Below, piece by piece: positions 54,102 through 63,952 of a stretch of 64,000 nucleotides of DNA (its first letter is position 1; every line of letters begins with the position of its first letter). The stretch is taken from the NCBI RefSeq assembly GCF_000426525.1, contig NZ_AUFN01000013.1:124001-188000 (forward strand). The letters are read 5' to 3'. This DNA is from Nocardioides alkalitolerans DSM 16699 (GTDB lineage Bacteria; Actinomycetota; Actinomycetes; Propionibacteriales; Nocardioidaceae). Under the pieces are notes generated by a model, which worked only from the letters and a program-made list of their open reading frames with translations, was not told the origin of the DNA and searched no databases. Both the position numbers and the translations under genes were made by a program.

Positions 54102-55289
54102 TCAGGCCGGGCGACGGTCCTCGAGGGCCTCGAGCGCGGCGACGGCGAGCAGGCCCGCGCCGAGCGTCACGGCGCGCTCGTCGACGACGAGGTCGCCCTG
54201 GTGCAGGTCGTAGGTGCGGCCGCCCGGGGTGCGGGTGCCGAGCCGGGCCAGCGCGCCGGGCACGTGCTGGAGGTACCAGCCGAAGTCCTCGCCGCCCAGG
54301 CTCTGCTGGGTGCCGGTGGCGCCGCTGGGGCCCATGACCGAGACCGCGGCGCGGCGGAGCACGGCGGTGGCGTCGGCGTCGTTGACCACGGGCGGCACGC
54401 CGCGCTGGTAGTGGACCTCGGCCTCCACGCCGTACGGCGCGGCCAGCAGCCCGACCGCGCGCCGCACCACGTCCTCGGCCACCGCCCACGCCTCGGCGTC
54501 GAGCATGCGCACGGTGCCGGACATGCGGCCGTCGGCGGGGATGACGTTCTGCGCGACCCCGGCCTCGACCTGGCCCCAGACGACGCTGACGCCCGCCCGG
54601 GGGTCGATGCGGCGCGACAGCACGGCGGGCAGCTCGGTCAGCAGCTTGCCGAGCGCGAAGGTGAGGTCCTCCGTGAGGTGGGGGCGCGACGTGTGGCCGC
54701 CGCGGCCGTGGAGGTGCACGACGAGCGAGTCGGCGGCGCCGGTGACGGGCCCCTCGCGCAGCCCGACCTGGCCGACGTCGAGCGACGGGTCGCAGTGGAG
54801 CGCGAAGATCATCTCCACGTCCTTGAGCGCGTCGGTGGTGAGCACCTCGAGCGCTCCGCCGGGCATGACCTCCTCGGCGGGCTGGAAGATCAGGCGCACC
54901 CGGCCCGGCAGGGCGCCGCGGCCGGCCAGCTCGTGCAGCGTGAGCGCCGCACCGAGCAGGGCGGTGGCGTGCAGGTCGTGGCCGCAGGCGTGGGCCGCTC
55001 CCGGCGTGGTGCTGCACCAGGGCAGCTCGGTGCGGTCGTCCAGCGGCAGGGCGTCGATGTCGCCGCGCAGGGCGACGACCGGGCCGGGCAGGTCGGGGTC
55101 GCCGACCTCGGCGACCAGGCCGCTGCGCGTGAGCAGGCGGTAGCGGATGCCCGCGGCGTCGAGCCGCTGGGCGAGGAGCGCCGTCGTGCGGCTCTCGTGC
55201 CAGGACAGCTCGGGGTGGGCATGGAGATCGCGACGGACCGCGACCAGCTCGTCCGCCAGGGCGGTGAGGATCTCGGAGGTCGCGTGCAC
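54102..55289 (-). CDS. M20-family amidohydrolase
   Basis: The 395-residue protein has the M20 metal-site pattern: RRDLHAHPELSWHESRT, HACGHDLHATALLGAALTLH and the lid-domain segment GRGGHTSRPHLTEDLTFALG, with VWGQVEAGVAQNVIPADGRM and GGEDFGWYL near the end. It hydrolyses an amide bond (N-acyl amino acid, hippurate or indole-acetyl-amino-acid type). No signal peptide, so it is cytoplasmic. The GTG start at 55289 gives the usual length. It is convergent with no gene, and meaB lies 68 bases upstream on the same strand. Confidence 0.92.
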   Translation of the reverse strand: MHATSEILTALADELVAVRRDLHAHPELSWHESRTTALLAQRLDAAGIRYRLLTRSGLVAEVGDPDLPGPVVALRGDIDALPLDDRTELPWCSTTPGAAHACGHDLHATALLGAALTLHELAGRGALPGRVRLIFQPAEEVMPGGALEVLTTDALKDVEMIFALHCDPSLDVGQVGLREGPVTGAADSLVVHLHGRGGHTSRPHLTEDLTFALGKLLTELPAVLSRRIDPRAGVSVVWGQVEAGVAQNVIPADGRMSGTVRMLDAEAWAVAEDVVRRAVGLLAAPYGVEAEVHYQRGVPPVVNDADATAVLRRAAVSVMGPSGATGTQQSLGGEDFGWYLQHVPGALARLGTRTPGGRTYDLHQGDLVVDERAVTLGAGLLAVAALEALEDRRPA

Positions 55290-55357
55290 GAGCGGGAACG
55301 CTACCGGAGCGGGGTACGGCGCCCGCGGCGGCGTCTCAGCACCGCTCGCTGCACCGC

Positions 55358-56338
55358 TCACCCCTCGTCGTAGGCGGCGACGATGCGGTCGGCCGCCTCG
55401 GGCGCCGCGATGTCGCCCGCGAGCACCGCCCGACGGACCTCGTCGCGCACCCGCGCGACCCCCGGGGAGCGTCGCAGGCGCTGGTCGAGCTCGTCGCGCA
55501 CGAGGGCCCAGGTGAACTCGTGCTGCTGCACGGCGCGCTTGTGGGCCAGGCCCTCGGTGCCGAGGTGCTCGCCGTGGGCGAGCACGCGGGCCCACACCTC
55601 GTCGACCCCGTGGCCGGTGAGCCCGGCGCAGGTGAGCACCGGCGGCGCCCACTCCCCCTTGCCGTGCACGAGCCGCAGCGCACCGGCCAGCTCGCGGGCC
55701 GCCCCCTTCGCCTCGACCTCGCGGTCGCCGTCGGCCTTGTTCACGGCGATCACGTCGGCGATCTCGAGGATGCCCTTCTTGATGCCCTGCAGCTGGTCGC
55801 CGGTGCGGGCCAGGGTGAGGAACAGGAAGGTGTCGACCATCCCCGCCACCGTCACCTCGGACTGGCCGACGCCGACCGTCTCGACGAGCACCACGTCGTA
55901 CCCCGCCGCCTCGAGCACGATCATCGCCTGCGTCGTCGCACGGGCGACGCCGCCGAGGGTGCCGGCCGAGGGCGAGGGCCGGATGTACGCCGCGGGGTCG
56001 GCCGCCAGCTGCGCCATCCGGGTCTTGTCGCCCAGCACGGAGCCGCCGGTGCGCACCGACGACGGGTCGACGGCGAGCACGCCCACCTGCTGGCCCTGGC
56101 CCGTGAGCATCGTGCCGAGCGACTCGATGAAGGTGGACTTGCCGACGCCCGGGACGCCGGAGACGCCCACCCGCACCGCTCCCCCGGCCCGGGGCGTGAG
56201 GATCGCCAGCAGCTCGCGGGCGGCGTCGCGGTGGGCGGGCAGCGACGACTCGACGAGCGTGATGGCGCGCGAGACGTCGGCCCGACGGCCGGCGGCGATG
56301 CCGTCGACCAGGGCCGCGACGTCGACGGGGCGCGCCAT
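55358..56338 (-). CDS. meaB: Methylmalonyl-CoA mutase-associated GTPase MeaB
   Basis: The 326-residue protein is a G3E GTPase with the P-loop GVPGVGKST (residues 61-69), VLAVDPSS (switch I region), ETVGVGQSE and VNKADGD (NKxD). MeaB guards the B12 cofactor loading and repair of methylmalonyl-CoA mutase. It starts with ATG (MARPVDVAAL) 61 bases after the mutase large-subunit stop. It belongs to the mutA-mutB-meaB unit. Its chaperone job depends on the GTPase residues, all of which are kept. Confidence 0.94.
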   Translation of the reverse strand: MARPVDVAALVDGIAAGRRADVSRAITLVESSLPAHRDAARELLAILTPRAGGAVRVGVSGVPGVGKSTFIESLGTMLTGQGQQVGVLAVDPSSVRTGGSVLGDKTRMAQLAADPAAYIRPSPSAGTLGGVARATTQAMIVLEAAGYDVVLVETVGVGQSEVTVAGMVDTFLFLTLARTGDQLQGIKKGILEIADVIAVNKADGDREVEAKGAARELAGALRLVHGKGEWAPPVLTCAGLTGHGVDEVWARVLAHGEHLGTEGLAHKRAVQQHEFTWALVRDELDQRLRRSPGVARVRDEVRRAVLAGDIAAPEAADRIVAAYDEG

Positions 56339-56399
56339 CAGGCGGCCCCGCCCGGACGACGCGGGAGGTGACGCACGGGGTGGTCGGGGACGGCGGCGC

Positions 56400-58565
56400 T
56401 CACGCGTCGAGCTGGGCCCGGAGCTTCGCGAGCAGGTCGAGACCCGCGTCGGCGATGACCGAGCCGGGCGGGAACACGGCCGCGGCACCCATGTCGAGGA
56501 GCGTCGGCACGTCGTCGGGCGGGATGACGCCGCCGATGACGATCATGATGTCCTCGCGCCCCTGCTCCGCGAGCGCCGTGCGCAGCGCCGGGAGCAGGGC
56601 GAGGTGGCCGGCCGCGAGCGAGCTGACGCCGACGACGTGCACGTCGGCGTCGACCGCCTGCTGGGCGACCTCCTCGGGGGTCGAGAACAGCGGGCCCACG
56701 TCGACGTCGAAGCCCATGTCGGCGAAGGCCGTGACGACGACCTTCTGGCCGCGGTCGTGGCCGTCCTGGCCCATCTTGGCGACGAGGATGCGGGGGCGAC
56801 GGCCCTCGGCCTCCTCGAACGCGGCGGTGGCCTCGAGGACCTCGCCGAGCTTGCCGGCCGAGCCGGCCTCCTCGCGGTACACGCCGGAGATCGTACGGAT
56901 CGTCGCCTGGTGGCGGCCGTAGACCTTCTCCAGGGCGTCCGAGATCTCCCCGACGGTGGCCTTCGCCCGGGCGGCGTCGACCGCGAGGGCGAGGAGGTTG
57001 CCGTCGAGCGACCCCTTGGTGGCCCCGCGGTCGGCCGAGTTCGTCAGGGCCTCGAGCGTGCGCCGTACCTCGTCGTCGTCGCGCTCGGCCCGCAGCCGCT
57101 CCAGCTTCGCGAGCTGGCGCTTGTAGACGTCGTCGTTGTCGACGCGCAGGACCTCGAGCGGGTCCTCGTCGGCGAGCCGGTAGGTGTTGACGCCGATCAG
57201 CTTCTGGGTGCCGGCGTCGAGGCGCGCCTGCGTGCGGGCCGCGGCCTCCTCGATGCGCATCTTCGGGATGCCCTGCTCGATCGCCTTCGCCATACCGCCC
57301 GCGCGCTCGGCCTCCTGGATGTGGCCCCACGCGCGCTCGGCCAGGTCGTGCGTGAGCCGCTCGACGTAGTAGGAGCCGGCCCAGGGGTCGATGATCCCGG
57401 TCGTGCCGCTCTCCTGCTGCAGCAGCAGCTGGGTGTTGCGGGCGATGCGGGCCGAGAAGTCGGTCGGCAGCGCGATCGCCTCGTCGAGCGCGTTCGTGTG
57501 CAGCGACTGCGTGTGCCCCTGGGTGGAGGCCATGGCCTCGATGCACGTGCGGCCCACGTTGTTGAAGACGTCCTGCGCGGTGAGCGACCAGCCCGAGGTC
57601 TGCGAGTGCGTGCGCAGCGAGAGCGACTTCGGGTTCTGCGGGTCGAACTGGCGCACGAGGCGCGACCACAGCGCCCGGGCCGCGCGCATCTTGGCGACCT
57701 CCATGAAGAAGTTCATCCCGATGGCCCAGAAGAACGACAGCCGCGGCGCGAACTGGTCGATCGTCATGCCCGTCTCCAGGCCCGCCCGGATGTACTCGAC
57801 CCCGTCGGCCAGCGTGTAGGCCAGCTCGAGGTCGTTCGTCGCCCCGGCCTCCTGGATGTGGTAGCCGGAGATGGAGATCGAGTTGAAGCGCGGCATCTTC
57901 GCGGAGGTGTAGCTGAAGATGTCGGAGATGATCCGCATCGACGGCGCCGGCGGGTAGATGTAGGTGTTGCGGACCATGAACTCCTTGAGGATGTCGTTCT
58001 GGATGGTCCCCGCGAGCTGCTCCGGCTTCACCCCCTGCTCCTCGGCCGCCACGATGTAGAGGGCGAGCACCGGCAGCACCGCGCCGTTCATCGTCATCGA
58101 CACGCTCATCTCGTCGAGCGGGATGCCGTCGAAGAGGGTGCGGGTGTCGTAGATCGAGTCGATCGCCACGCCGGCCATGCCGACGTCGCCGCGCACGCGC
58201 GGGTGGTCGGAGTCGTAGCCGCGGTGCGTCGCGAGATCGAACGCGACCGAGAGGCCCTTCTGGCCCGCCTTGAGGTTGCGGCGGTAGAAGGCGTTCGACT
58301 CCTCGGCGGTGGAGAACCCGGCGTACTGCCGGATCGTCCACGGCTGGGTCGTGTACATCGTCGGGTAGGGCCCGCGCAGGAACGGGGCGAGGCCCGGCCA
58401 CGTGTCGAGGCCGTCGAGGCCGGCCAGGTGCTCGGGCCCGTACGCCGGGAGCACGCCGATGCCCTCGGGGGCCGCCCAGGGCCCGCCCGCGTCGCTCACT
58501 GTGGTCGGCGGCGGCGTGCCGTCCCCGACGAGCGGCAGTCCCGCGAAGCTCTCCGGAATGCTCAT
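56400..58565 (-). CDS. mutB: Methylmalonyl-CoA mutase large subunit
   Basis: The 721-residue protein has the TIM-barrel substrate domain ([47 protein letters not shown]) and the C-terminal B12 domain with DGHDRG at about residues 601-606 (His is the cobalt ligand). It interconverts succinyl-CoA and R-methylmalonyl-CoA, in the propionate/odd-chain pathway. Its ATG overlaps the small-subunit stop by four bases, so the pair is coupled. Cytoplasmic. All key residues I could check are present. Confidence 0.96.
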   Translation of the reverse strand: MSIPESFAGLPLVGDGTPPPTTVSDAGGPWAAPEGIGVLPAYGPEHLAGLDGLDTWPGLAPFLRGPYPTMYTTQPWTIRQYAGFSTAEESNAFYRRNLKAGQKGLSVAFDLATHRGYDSDHPRVRGDVGMAGVAIDSIYDTRTLFDGIPLDEMSVSMTMNGAVLPVLALYIVAAEEQGVKPEQLAGTIQNDILKEFMVRNTYIYPPAPSMRIISDIFSYTSAKMPRFNSISISGYHIQEAGATNDLELAYTLADGVEYIRAGLETGMTIDQFAPRLSFFWAIGMNFFMEVAKMRAARALWSRLVRQFDPQNPKSLSLRTHSQTSGWSLTAQDVFNNVGRTCIEAMASTQGHTQSLHTNALDEAIALPTDFSARIARNTQLLLQQESGTTGIIDPWAGSYYVERLTHDLAERAWGHIQEAERAGGMAKAIEQGIPKMRIEEAAARTQARLDAGTQKLIGVNTYRLADEDPLEVLRVDNDDVYKRQLAKLERLRAERDDDEVRRTLEALTNSADRGATKGSLDGNLLALAVDAARAKATVGEISDALEKVYGRHQATIRTISGVYREEAGSAGKLGEVLEATAAFEEAEGRRPRILVAKMGQDGHDRGQKVVVTAFADMGFDVDVGPLFSTPEEVAQQAVDADVHVVGVSSLAAGHLALLPALRTALAEQGREDIMIVIGGVIPPDDVPTLLDMGAAAVFPPGSVIADAGLDLLAKLRAQLDA

Positions 58566-60448
58566 GCCAGCTTCTCCCTCGTCCGCGTCAGGAAGTCCAG
58601 GGCGTCCACGCCCATGGCGACCGCGTCGTCGACCCTGAGGTCGCCGGCCTTGCCGGCGACGACCACCCAGGTCGCACCGGCCTCGCGCAGGGCGGCGACC
58701 GCGTCGGCGCCCCAGGCGTCGTACGCCTTGTCGTTGCCCGCCAGGCAGACCACCGGCTGCTCGCCGGCCACCGGGCGGTAGGCCGCGACGAGCTCGTCGA
58801 CGCCGTCGGTCGCGCCGGCCACGTGCGTGTCGATCCCGCCGGCCGCGAGCAGGTTGCCCACGAACGTCGCGCGGGCGGTGTGGGCCGCGATCGGGCCGAG
58901 CGTCGCGACGAAGACGGGGCGGGACGCGGGCGCGTCGCGCAGGGCCTCGTACGACGCGCCGTACCGGCGGACCGCGTCGGAGCCGGTCCAGTCGGCCGGG
59001 GTCGCCGCGCGCTCGGGGAGGGTCTCCCCCAGGTTCGGGAACTCGCTGACCCCGGTGAGGGGGCGCTTGCGCCGGGCGATCTCCTTCTCGCGGCGGGCCA
59101 CGACGTCGTCGACGCGGGCCCGGAGCGAACCGTCGGCCAGGGCCGCCTCGACGCCGCCGGCCTCCTCGAGCAGCCCGAGCTCGGCCCACGCCGCGCGGGC
59201 CAGGTCGTCGGTGAGCCGCTCGACGGCGTACGAGCCGCCGGCGGGGTCCGCGACCTTCGCGACGTGCGACTCGTGGATGAGCAGCGAGGAGGTGTTGCGG
59301 GCGATGCGACGTCCGAGCCCGTCCGGCACGCCCAGCGGCGTGTCGAAGGGGTGCACGGTGACGGCGTCGGCGCCCGCGACGCCGGCGGCGAACGCGGCCA
59401 CCGTGGTGCGGAGCATGTTCACCCAGGGGTCGTACTTGCTCATCATCGGCTGCGACGTGACGGCGTGCTGACGCTGCGCCGAGGCCTCGGGCGAGGCCCC
59501 GCTGAGCTCGGCGAGCCGGGCCCAGGTGCGGCGGGCGGCCCGCAGCTTGGCGATGGACGTGAACTGCTCGTCGGTCACCGCGAGGCGGAACTCCAGCAGG
59601 CCGAGCGCCTCGTCGACCGTCAGGCCGGTCGCGACGAGGGCCCGCAGGTAGGTCGCCCCGACCGCGAGCACGTAGCCGAGCTCCTGCGCGTCGGAGGCCC
59701 CGAGGTCGTGCAGGGCGGTGCCGTCGACGACGAGACCCAGCGTGCCGACCTCGCGGGCCAGCGGGACGACGGCGGCGACGACCGCGCCGACGTCGACCGC
59801 GGAGGCCGGGGCGTCGGCACCCAGCCGGACCCGGGCCCCGACGGGGTCGGCGCCGAGGTTGGTGCCGTCGGCGGGGGTGGTGCCGGCGTCGCGCAGCACG
59901 GCCGCGAGCGCCTCGGCCGCACCGACCGGGTCGGTGGGCGACTCGACGACGACGGGGGCGAGGTCGAGCAGCACGCCCGCGAGGGCCGCCGCGAGGTCGT
60001 CGCCCGGCAGGGCACCGCCCAGCCGGAACCAGAGCGACGTCGCGCCCGTCTCGAGCTCGGCGAGCACCGACTCGTTGAGCCCGGCGTTGCCGTCGGGACC
60101 ACCGCTCCACGACGGACGGACGTCCCAGCCGATCTCGGGCCGCACGGCCGTGCGTCCCCGGGTGTACGGCGCGGCGCCCGGGCTGCCGGTGGGGGCCACG
60201 TCCTCGAGGTCGGCGGCCGAGCCGATGGGCGGGATCGCGACGCCCTCGAGGCTCGTGCGCGTCAGCTTCTCCCAGACGAGGGCGTCCGCGTCGTCCTCGG
60301 TGAGCCGGCGGCTCTTGCGCAGGACGGCCGCCGTGGCGCTCTCCCACTGCTCGCGCGAGTAGCGGTCCGCCTCGTCGACGAGGGCGAGCGACCCCTGCTC
60401 GGGCTCCAGCTCGGTCGGCTCGTCGAGCCCGCCTTCCAGATCGGTCAT
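58562..60448 (-). CDS. mutA: Methylmalonyl-CoA mutase small subunit
   Basis: The 628-residue protein is homologous to the large subunit but lacks the working B12 site (no DxHxxG). It keeps the barrel core, for example [20 protein letters not shown] and [17 protein letters not shown]. It supports the large subunit as in actinobacterial mutases. ATG at 60448 is preferred because a TATGGT hexamer lies 7 bases upstream, giving a leaderless mRNA; the ATG at 60460 has no ribosome site. It begins the mut operon, divergent from the thiolase gene, with a palindrome between. Confidence 0.93.
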   Translation of the reverse strand: MTDLEGGLDEPTELEPEQGSLALVDEADRYSREQWESATAAVLRKSRRLTEDDADALVWEKLTRTSLEGVAIPPIGSAADLEDVAPTGSPGAAPYTRGRTAVRPEIGWDVRPSWSGGPDGNAGLNESVLAELETGATSLWFRLGGALPGDDLAAALAGVLLDLAPVVVESPTDPVGAAEALAAVLRDAGTTPADGTNLGADPVGARVRLGADAPASAVDVGAVVAAVVPLAREVGTLGLVVDGTALHDLGASDAQELGYVLAVGATYLRALVATGLTVDEALGLLEFRLAVTDEQFTSIAKLRAARRTWARLAELSGASPEASAQRQHAVTSQPMMSKYDPWVNMLRTTVAAFAAGVAGADAVTVHPFDTPLGVPDGLGRRIARNTSSLLIHESHVAKVADPAGGSYAVERLTDDLARAAWAELGLLEEAGGVEAALADGSLRARVDDVVARREKEIARRKRPLTGVSEFPNLGETLPERAATPADWTGSDAVRRYGASYEALRDAPASRPVFVATLGPIAAHTARATFVGNLLAAGGIDTHVAGATDGVDELVAAYRPVAGEQPVVCLAGNDKAYDAWGADAVAALREAGATWVVVAGKAGDLRVDDAVAMGVDALDFLTRTREKLA

Positions 60449-60455
60449 GGTCGGA

Positions 60456-60461
60456 ACCATA
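60456..60461 (-). promoter_or_regulatory. -10 box candidate of mutA
   Basis: On the minus strand the hexamer TATGGT fits TAnnnT and ends exactly 7 bases before the ATG at 60448. This fixes the start by the leaderless rule. A -35 is not obvious. Confidence 0.5.
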
Positions 60462-60510
60462 GAAGGGAGTGACGCGCGTCTCCACCACCGGTCACGGATT
60501 GGTCTCGGCG

Positions 60511-60532
60511 GAACCGACCGATCGCTCGGTTC
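60511..60532. promoter_or_regulatory. TetR-type operator candidate between mutA and the thiolase
   Basis: A 22-base near-perfect palindrome with arms GAACCGA and TCGGTTC around CCGATCGC; 20 of 22 positions pair. It resembles ACCGACCG-type operators of TetR regulators of acyl-CoA catabolism (PaaR, FadR in Thermus). It lies 63 bases upstream of mutA and 143 bases upstream of the thiolase start, so it could control either or both. No TetR gene is in the window. Confidence 0.55.
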
Positions 60533-60674
60533 TACGCGGAATCCATGATCATGGTGTGACGAACGCCCCACCCTTTCGATCCCTGGCCGGATGACCGGGG
60601 AGGTGGCACGGTGGCGTCCGTCGACCCCGCCGGGGCCCCGACGTACGCCCGCACCCGCACCCCAGGAGCCACCG

Positions 60675-61901
60675 ATGCCCGAGGCCGTGATCGTTTCCGT
60701 CGCCCGTTCCCCGATCGGCCGCGCCGGCAAGGGCTCCCTGAAGGACCTGCGTCCCGACGACCTCGCCGCCACGATCGTGCGCACCGCGCTCGACAAGATC
60801 CCGGCCCTCGACCCCGCGACGGTCGACGACCTCTACCTCGGCTGCGGGCTGCCCGGCGGCGAGTCGGGCTTCAACATGGCGCGGGTCGTCAACGTGATCA
60901 ACGGGATGGACTCGGTGCCCGGCGCCACGGTCACCCGCTACTGCGCCTCGTCCGTGCAGACCACCCGCATGGCGTTCCACGCCATCAAGGCCGGCGAGGG
61001 CGACGTCTTCGTCTCGGCCGGCGTCGAGACGGTCTCGCGCTTCGGCAAGGGCACCTCCGACCACATCCCCCACACGGTCAACCACCTCTTCGACGACGCC
61101 CAGTCGCGCACGAAGGCCACCGCCGAGGCCGGCAACGGCGCCGGCGCGTGGCACGACCCGCGCGAGGACGGCCTCCTGCCCGACGCCTACATCGCCATGG
61201 GCGAGACCGCCGAGAACGTCGCGACCCTGCGCGGGCTGTCGCGCCAGGAGCTCGACGAGTTCGGCGTGCGGTCGCAGAACCTCGCCGAGCAGGCCATCGC
61301 CAACGGCTTCTGGGCCCGCGAGATCACCCCGGTCACGACGCCCGACGGCACGGTGGTCGGCGCCGACGACGGCCCGCGCGCCGGGGTCACGTACGACGGC
61401 ATCAAGGACCTCAAGCCCGTCTTCCGCGCCGACGGCGTGGTGACGGCCGGCAACTGCTGCGCCCTCAACGACGGCGCCGCGGCCGTCGTCATCATGTCCG
61501 ACACGAAGGCCGCCGAGCTCGGCCTGACGCCACTGGCCCGCATCGTCTCCACCGGGGTCTCCGGGCTCTCCCCCGAGATCATGGGCCTCGGGCCGGTCGA
61601 GGCCACCCGCAACGCGCTGCGGTACGCCGGCATGAGCATCGGCGACATCGACCTCGTCGAGATCAACGAGGCCTTCGCCGCGCAGGTCGTGCCCTCCTAC
61701 CAGGACCTCGGCATCGACCTCGACCGCCTCAACGTCAACGGCGGCGCCATCGCGGTCGGCCACCCGTTCGGCATGACCGGGGCGCGCCTGCAGAACACGA
61801 TGATCAACAGCCTCGACTGGCACGACAAGACCACCGGCCTCATCACCATGTGCGTCGGCGGCGGCCAGGGCATGGCGCTCATCCTCGAGCGGCTCGCCTG
61901 A
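60675..61901 (+). CDS. Acetyl-CoA C-acyltransferase (thiolase)
   Basis: The 408-residue protein has the thiolase residues C90 (TRYCASSVQT), IAVGHPFGMTGAR (His), and CVGGGQGMA (second Cys). The chain is a FadA/AtoB-type thiolase that cleaves 3-ketoacyl-CoA with CoA, or condenses two acetyl-CoA. AGGAG precedes the ATG by 7 bases. It is transcribed away from the mut operon. It would give propionyl-CoA or acetyl-CoA from fatty acids, so its link to methylmalonyl-CoA mutase makes sense. Its chain-length range is not readable. Confidence 0.93.
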   Translation: MPEAVIVSVARSPIGRAGKGSLKDLRPDDLAATIVRTALDKIPALDPATVDDLYLGCGLPGGESGFNMARVVNVINGMDSVPGATVTRYCASSVQTTRMAFHAIKAGEGDVFVSAGVETVSRFGKGTSDHIPHTVNHLFDDAQSRTKATAEAGNGAGAWHDPREDGLLPDAYIAMGETAENVATLRGLSRQELDEFGVRSQNLAEQAIANGFWAREITPVTTPDGTVVGADDGPRAGVTYDGIKDLKPVFRADGVVTAGNCCALNDGAAAVVIMSDTKAAELGLTPLARIVSTGVSGLSPEIMGLGPVEATRNALRYAGMSIGDIDLVEINEAFAAQVVPSYQDLGIDLDRLNVNGGAIAVGHPFGMTGARLQNTMINSLDWHDKTTGLITMCVGGGQGMALILERLA

Positions 61902-61989
61902 GGCAGCGGTCGCGCGGGTGGCGGGGTCGTTCACACCCCCGCCACCTGGGTGCCACCGCGAGGACGTCCGGGCACGCGATGCTGCCCGC

Positions 61990-63078
61990 ATGAGGATCGC
62001 GCTGGTCTCCGAGTCCTTCTACCCCGCCACCGACGGCACGACCACCACCGTCCGCAACGTGCTCGACCGCCTGGTCGACCGCGGCCACACCGTCCGGCTG
62101 CTCGCCCCCGGGCCCGGCCTCACGTCGTACCGCGGCGTGGAGATCGTGCGGATCCGCCCGCTCGACAAGCCCGGCCGCCAGGTGCACGCCGCCCTCGCCG
62201 GGTTCGCGCCCGACCTCGTGCACGTCACCTCCTCGGTCGCGTTCGGACCGACGATCGGGCGCAAGGCCCTCAAGCACGCCCGGCGGCTCGACGTGCCGAC
62301 GCTCGTCGTGCAGCAGACCCCGGTCAACGAGCTGAGCGCCGCGCTGTGGCAGTCGAAGGTCGCCGACCGCGCCGACCGGGTGCTCGTCACCGCCCGGTGG
62401 ATGGGCGCCCGCCTGGACGAGCTCGGCGTCGCCACCGAGCTGTGGACCCCGGGCGTGGACACCGCCGCCTTTTCCCCCGCCCTGCGCGACACCTGGCTGC
62501 ACGACAAGTGGGCCCGCAGCCGCGCGCGCGGCGGGCCGCAGGTGGTGGTCGGCTACGTCGGCGCCCTGGAGAAGGAGCACGGCGTACGACGCCTGCCCGA
62601 GGTCGCACAGGTCCCCGGCGTCCGGCTCGTCGTGGTCGGCCAGGGCTCCCAGCACGACTGGCTCGCCCACCGCGTCGGCGGCGCCAAGCTCGCCGGGCCG
62701 CTCGCCGCCGGTGACCTCACGACCGCGATGGCCTCCCTCGACGTGCTCGTGCACCCGGGCGAGCACCTCACCTGCGCCCACGCGCTGCGCGAGGCCGCCG
62801 CGTCCGGCGTACCGGTCGTCGCCGCCCGCACGGGAGGAGCCCGCGACGTGGTCGCGCACCTCGAGTCGGGCCTGCTGTTCGACCCCGCGCGGCCCGGCGA
62901 GCTGGGGCGCGCCGTCACCGCGGTCGCCCGCGACCGCCACCGGGGCCTGCTGGGCGCCCACGGACGGGTCGCGGCGGCCGGACGCTCGTGGCGCGACGCC
63001 GTCGACGAGCTGGTCGACGAGCACTACGCCGCCGTCACCGGCAGCCGCCCGGCCCCGGCCCTGGCCACCGCCGTCTGA
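61990..63078 (+). CDS. Family 4 glycosyltransferase (PimB-like GT-B)
   Basis: The 362-residue protein has ALVSESFYPATDGTTTTVRN and NVLDRLVDRGHTVRLLAPG in the N-terminal half, and GYVGALEKEHGVRRLPEV with HPGEHLTCAHALREAAASGV in the C-terminal half, where the donor-phosphate residues lie. It resembles alpha-mannosyltransferases of the PimB/MgtA kind, although the EX7E motif is shifted (E...A). It is cytoplasmic, maybe membrane-associated. A GATGCT hexamer ends 6 bases before the ATG, so the mRNA may be leaderless. Acceptor unknown. Confidence 0.88.
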   Translation: MRIALVSESFYPATDGTTTTVRNVLDRLVDRGHTVRLLAPGPGLTSYRGVEIVRIRPLDKPGRQVHAALAGFAPDLVHVTSSVAFGPTIGRKALKHARRLDVPTLVVQQTPVNELSAALWQSKVADRADRVLVTARWMGARLDELGVATELWTPGVDTAAFSPALRDTWLHDKWARSRARGGPQVVVGYVGALEKEHGVRRLPEVAQVPGVRLVVVGQGSQHDWLAHRVGGAKLAGPLAAGDLTTAMASLDVLVHPGEHLTCAHALREAAASGVPVVAARTGGARDVVAHLESGLLFDPARPGELGRAVTAVARDRHRGLLGAHGRVAAAGRSWRDAVDELVDEHYAAVTGSRPAPALATAV

Positions 63079-63090
63079 CCACCCTTAGAC

Positions 63091-63109
63091 TGAGGACAGC
63101 CTTACCTCA
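63091..63109 (+). promoter_or_regulatory. DtxR/IdeR iron box candidate
   Basis: TGAGGACAGCCTTACCTCA matches the DtxR/IdeR consensus at 14 of 19 positions, with outer inverted arms TGAGG/CCTCA. It lies 120 bases upstream of sdhC. Iron-dependent control of succinate dehydrogenase is known in corynebacteria, where DtxR acts through RipA. Confidence 0.55.
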
Positions 63110-63215
63110 CCCTGAGAACGCGATGAGGCCTGCCTGGATCCGTACCGGTCGGTAACCGGGCATTTGTCACATTCGGTGAGGCCCACCTTTGTTACAGGCA
63201 GTGACACCGCAGGAG

Positions 63216-63221
63216 TAACGT
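63216..63221 (+). promoter_or_regulatory. -10 box of sdhC
   Basis: TAACGT fits TAnnnT and ends 7 bases before the GTG at 63229, so the transcript is probably leaderless. AGGAG at 63211-63215 is 13 bases from the start, too far to be the ribosome site. A TGTTAC-AGGCA-GTGACA inverted repeat (63190-63206) lies just upstream and could be an operator, for example Crp-like. Confidence 0.6.
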
Positions 63222-63228
63222 CCGGCTC

Positions 63229-63939
63229 GTGGCAACCCCGACCCTCGTCTCTCCCAGCCGGTCGACACGCTCGACCATTGCCCTGAAGCTGGTGATGGCC
63301 GTCAGCGGCCTCCTCTTCATCGCGTTCACGCTGGTGCACATGTACGGCAACCTCAAGGCCTTCTCCGGACAGGAGAAGTTCAACGACTACGCGCACCACC
63401 TGCGCGAGTTCGGCGAGCCGATCCTCCCCTACGAGGGATTCCTGTGGATCACGCGCGTCGGCCTCCTGGTCGCGCTCGTCGCCCATGTCACCTCCGCCGT
63501 GATCCTCGCGCGCCGCGCCTCCCGGGCCCGGACGACGAAGTACCAGTACAAGAAGAACAAGCACTCGGCCCTCTCCTCGCGCACCATGCGCTGGGGCGGC
63601 GCGGCCCTGCTGCTGTTCATCATCTGGCACCTCGTGAACTTCTCGTTCGGCAAGGTGAACCCGCAGACCGGTGAGACCGGCGCCGCGGCAGGTGACCCGT
63701 ACACCCTCATGGTCGACACGTTCGACGTGTGGTGGATGACGGTCATCTACCTCGTCGCGATGCTCGCCCTCGGCTTCCACCTGCACCACGGCACGTGGAG
63801 CGCGACGCAGACCCTCGGCTACACGAACACCGCCACCTCGCGCCAGCGCGCGAAGCAGGCGGGCTGGCTGCTGGCCATCGTGATCGCCGGCGGCTTCTCG
63901 CTCGTGCCCCTGTCCGTGATGTTCGGCATCATCGAGTAA
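63229..63939 (+). CDS. sdhC: Succinate dehydrogenase cytochrome b subunit
   Basis: The 236-residue membrane protein has five helices (IALKLVMAVSGLLFIAFTLV, then a second with VGLLVALVAHVTSAVILARR, and others). The heme or quinone histidines are in LVHMYGNLKAF, HLVNFSFG and FHLHHGTWSAT. This is the single-subunit anchor (C type) of actinobacterial SQR/QFR complexes, which pairs with flavoprotein SdhA and iron-sulfur SdhB. It starts at GTG after a leaderless-type promoter. It is followed 13 bases later by the start of sdhA. Confidence 0.93.
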   Translation: MATPTLVSPSRSTRSTIALKLVMAVSGLLFIAFTLVHMYGNLKAFSGQEKFNDYAHHLREFGEPILPYEGFLWITRVGLLVALVAHVTSAVILARRASRARTTKYQYKKNKHSALSSRTMRWGGAALLLFIIWHLVNFSFGKVNPQTGETGAAAGDPYTLMVDTFDVWWMTVIYLVAMLALGFHLHHGTWSATQTLGYTNTATSRQRAKQAGWLLAIVIAGGFSLVPLSVMFGIIE

Positions 63940-63952
63940 GGACTCCACACCG

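Noticed and set aside
53962..54337. Short plus-strand frames beside the BMP operon
   Set aside because: They run antisense into the M20 amidohydrolase and have no ribosome site or recognisable motif.
55383..58781. Long plus-strand frame opposite meaB and mutB
   Set aside because: Composition is Arg/Ala/Gly-rich shadow sequence; meaB and mutB have full motifs on the minus strand.
60461..60674. Cobalamin riboswitch upstream of the mut operon
   Set aside because: No B12-box-like element or large folded leader; the mutA transcript appears leaderless.
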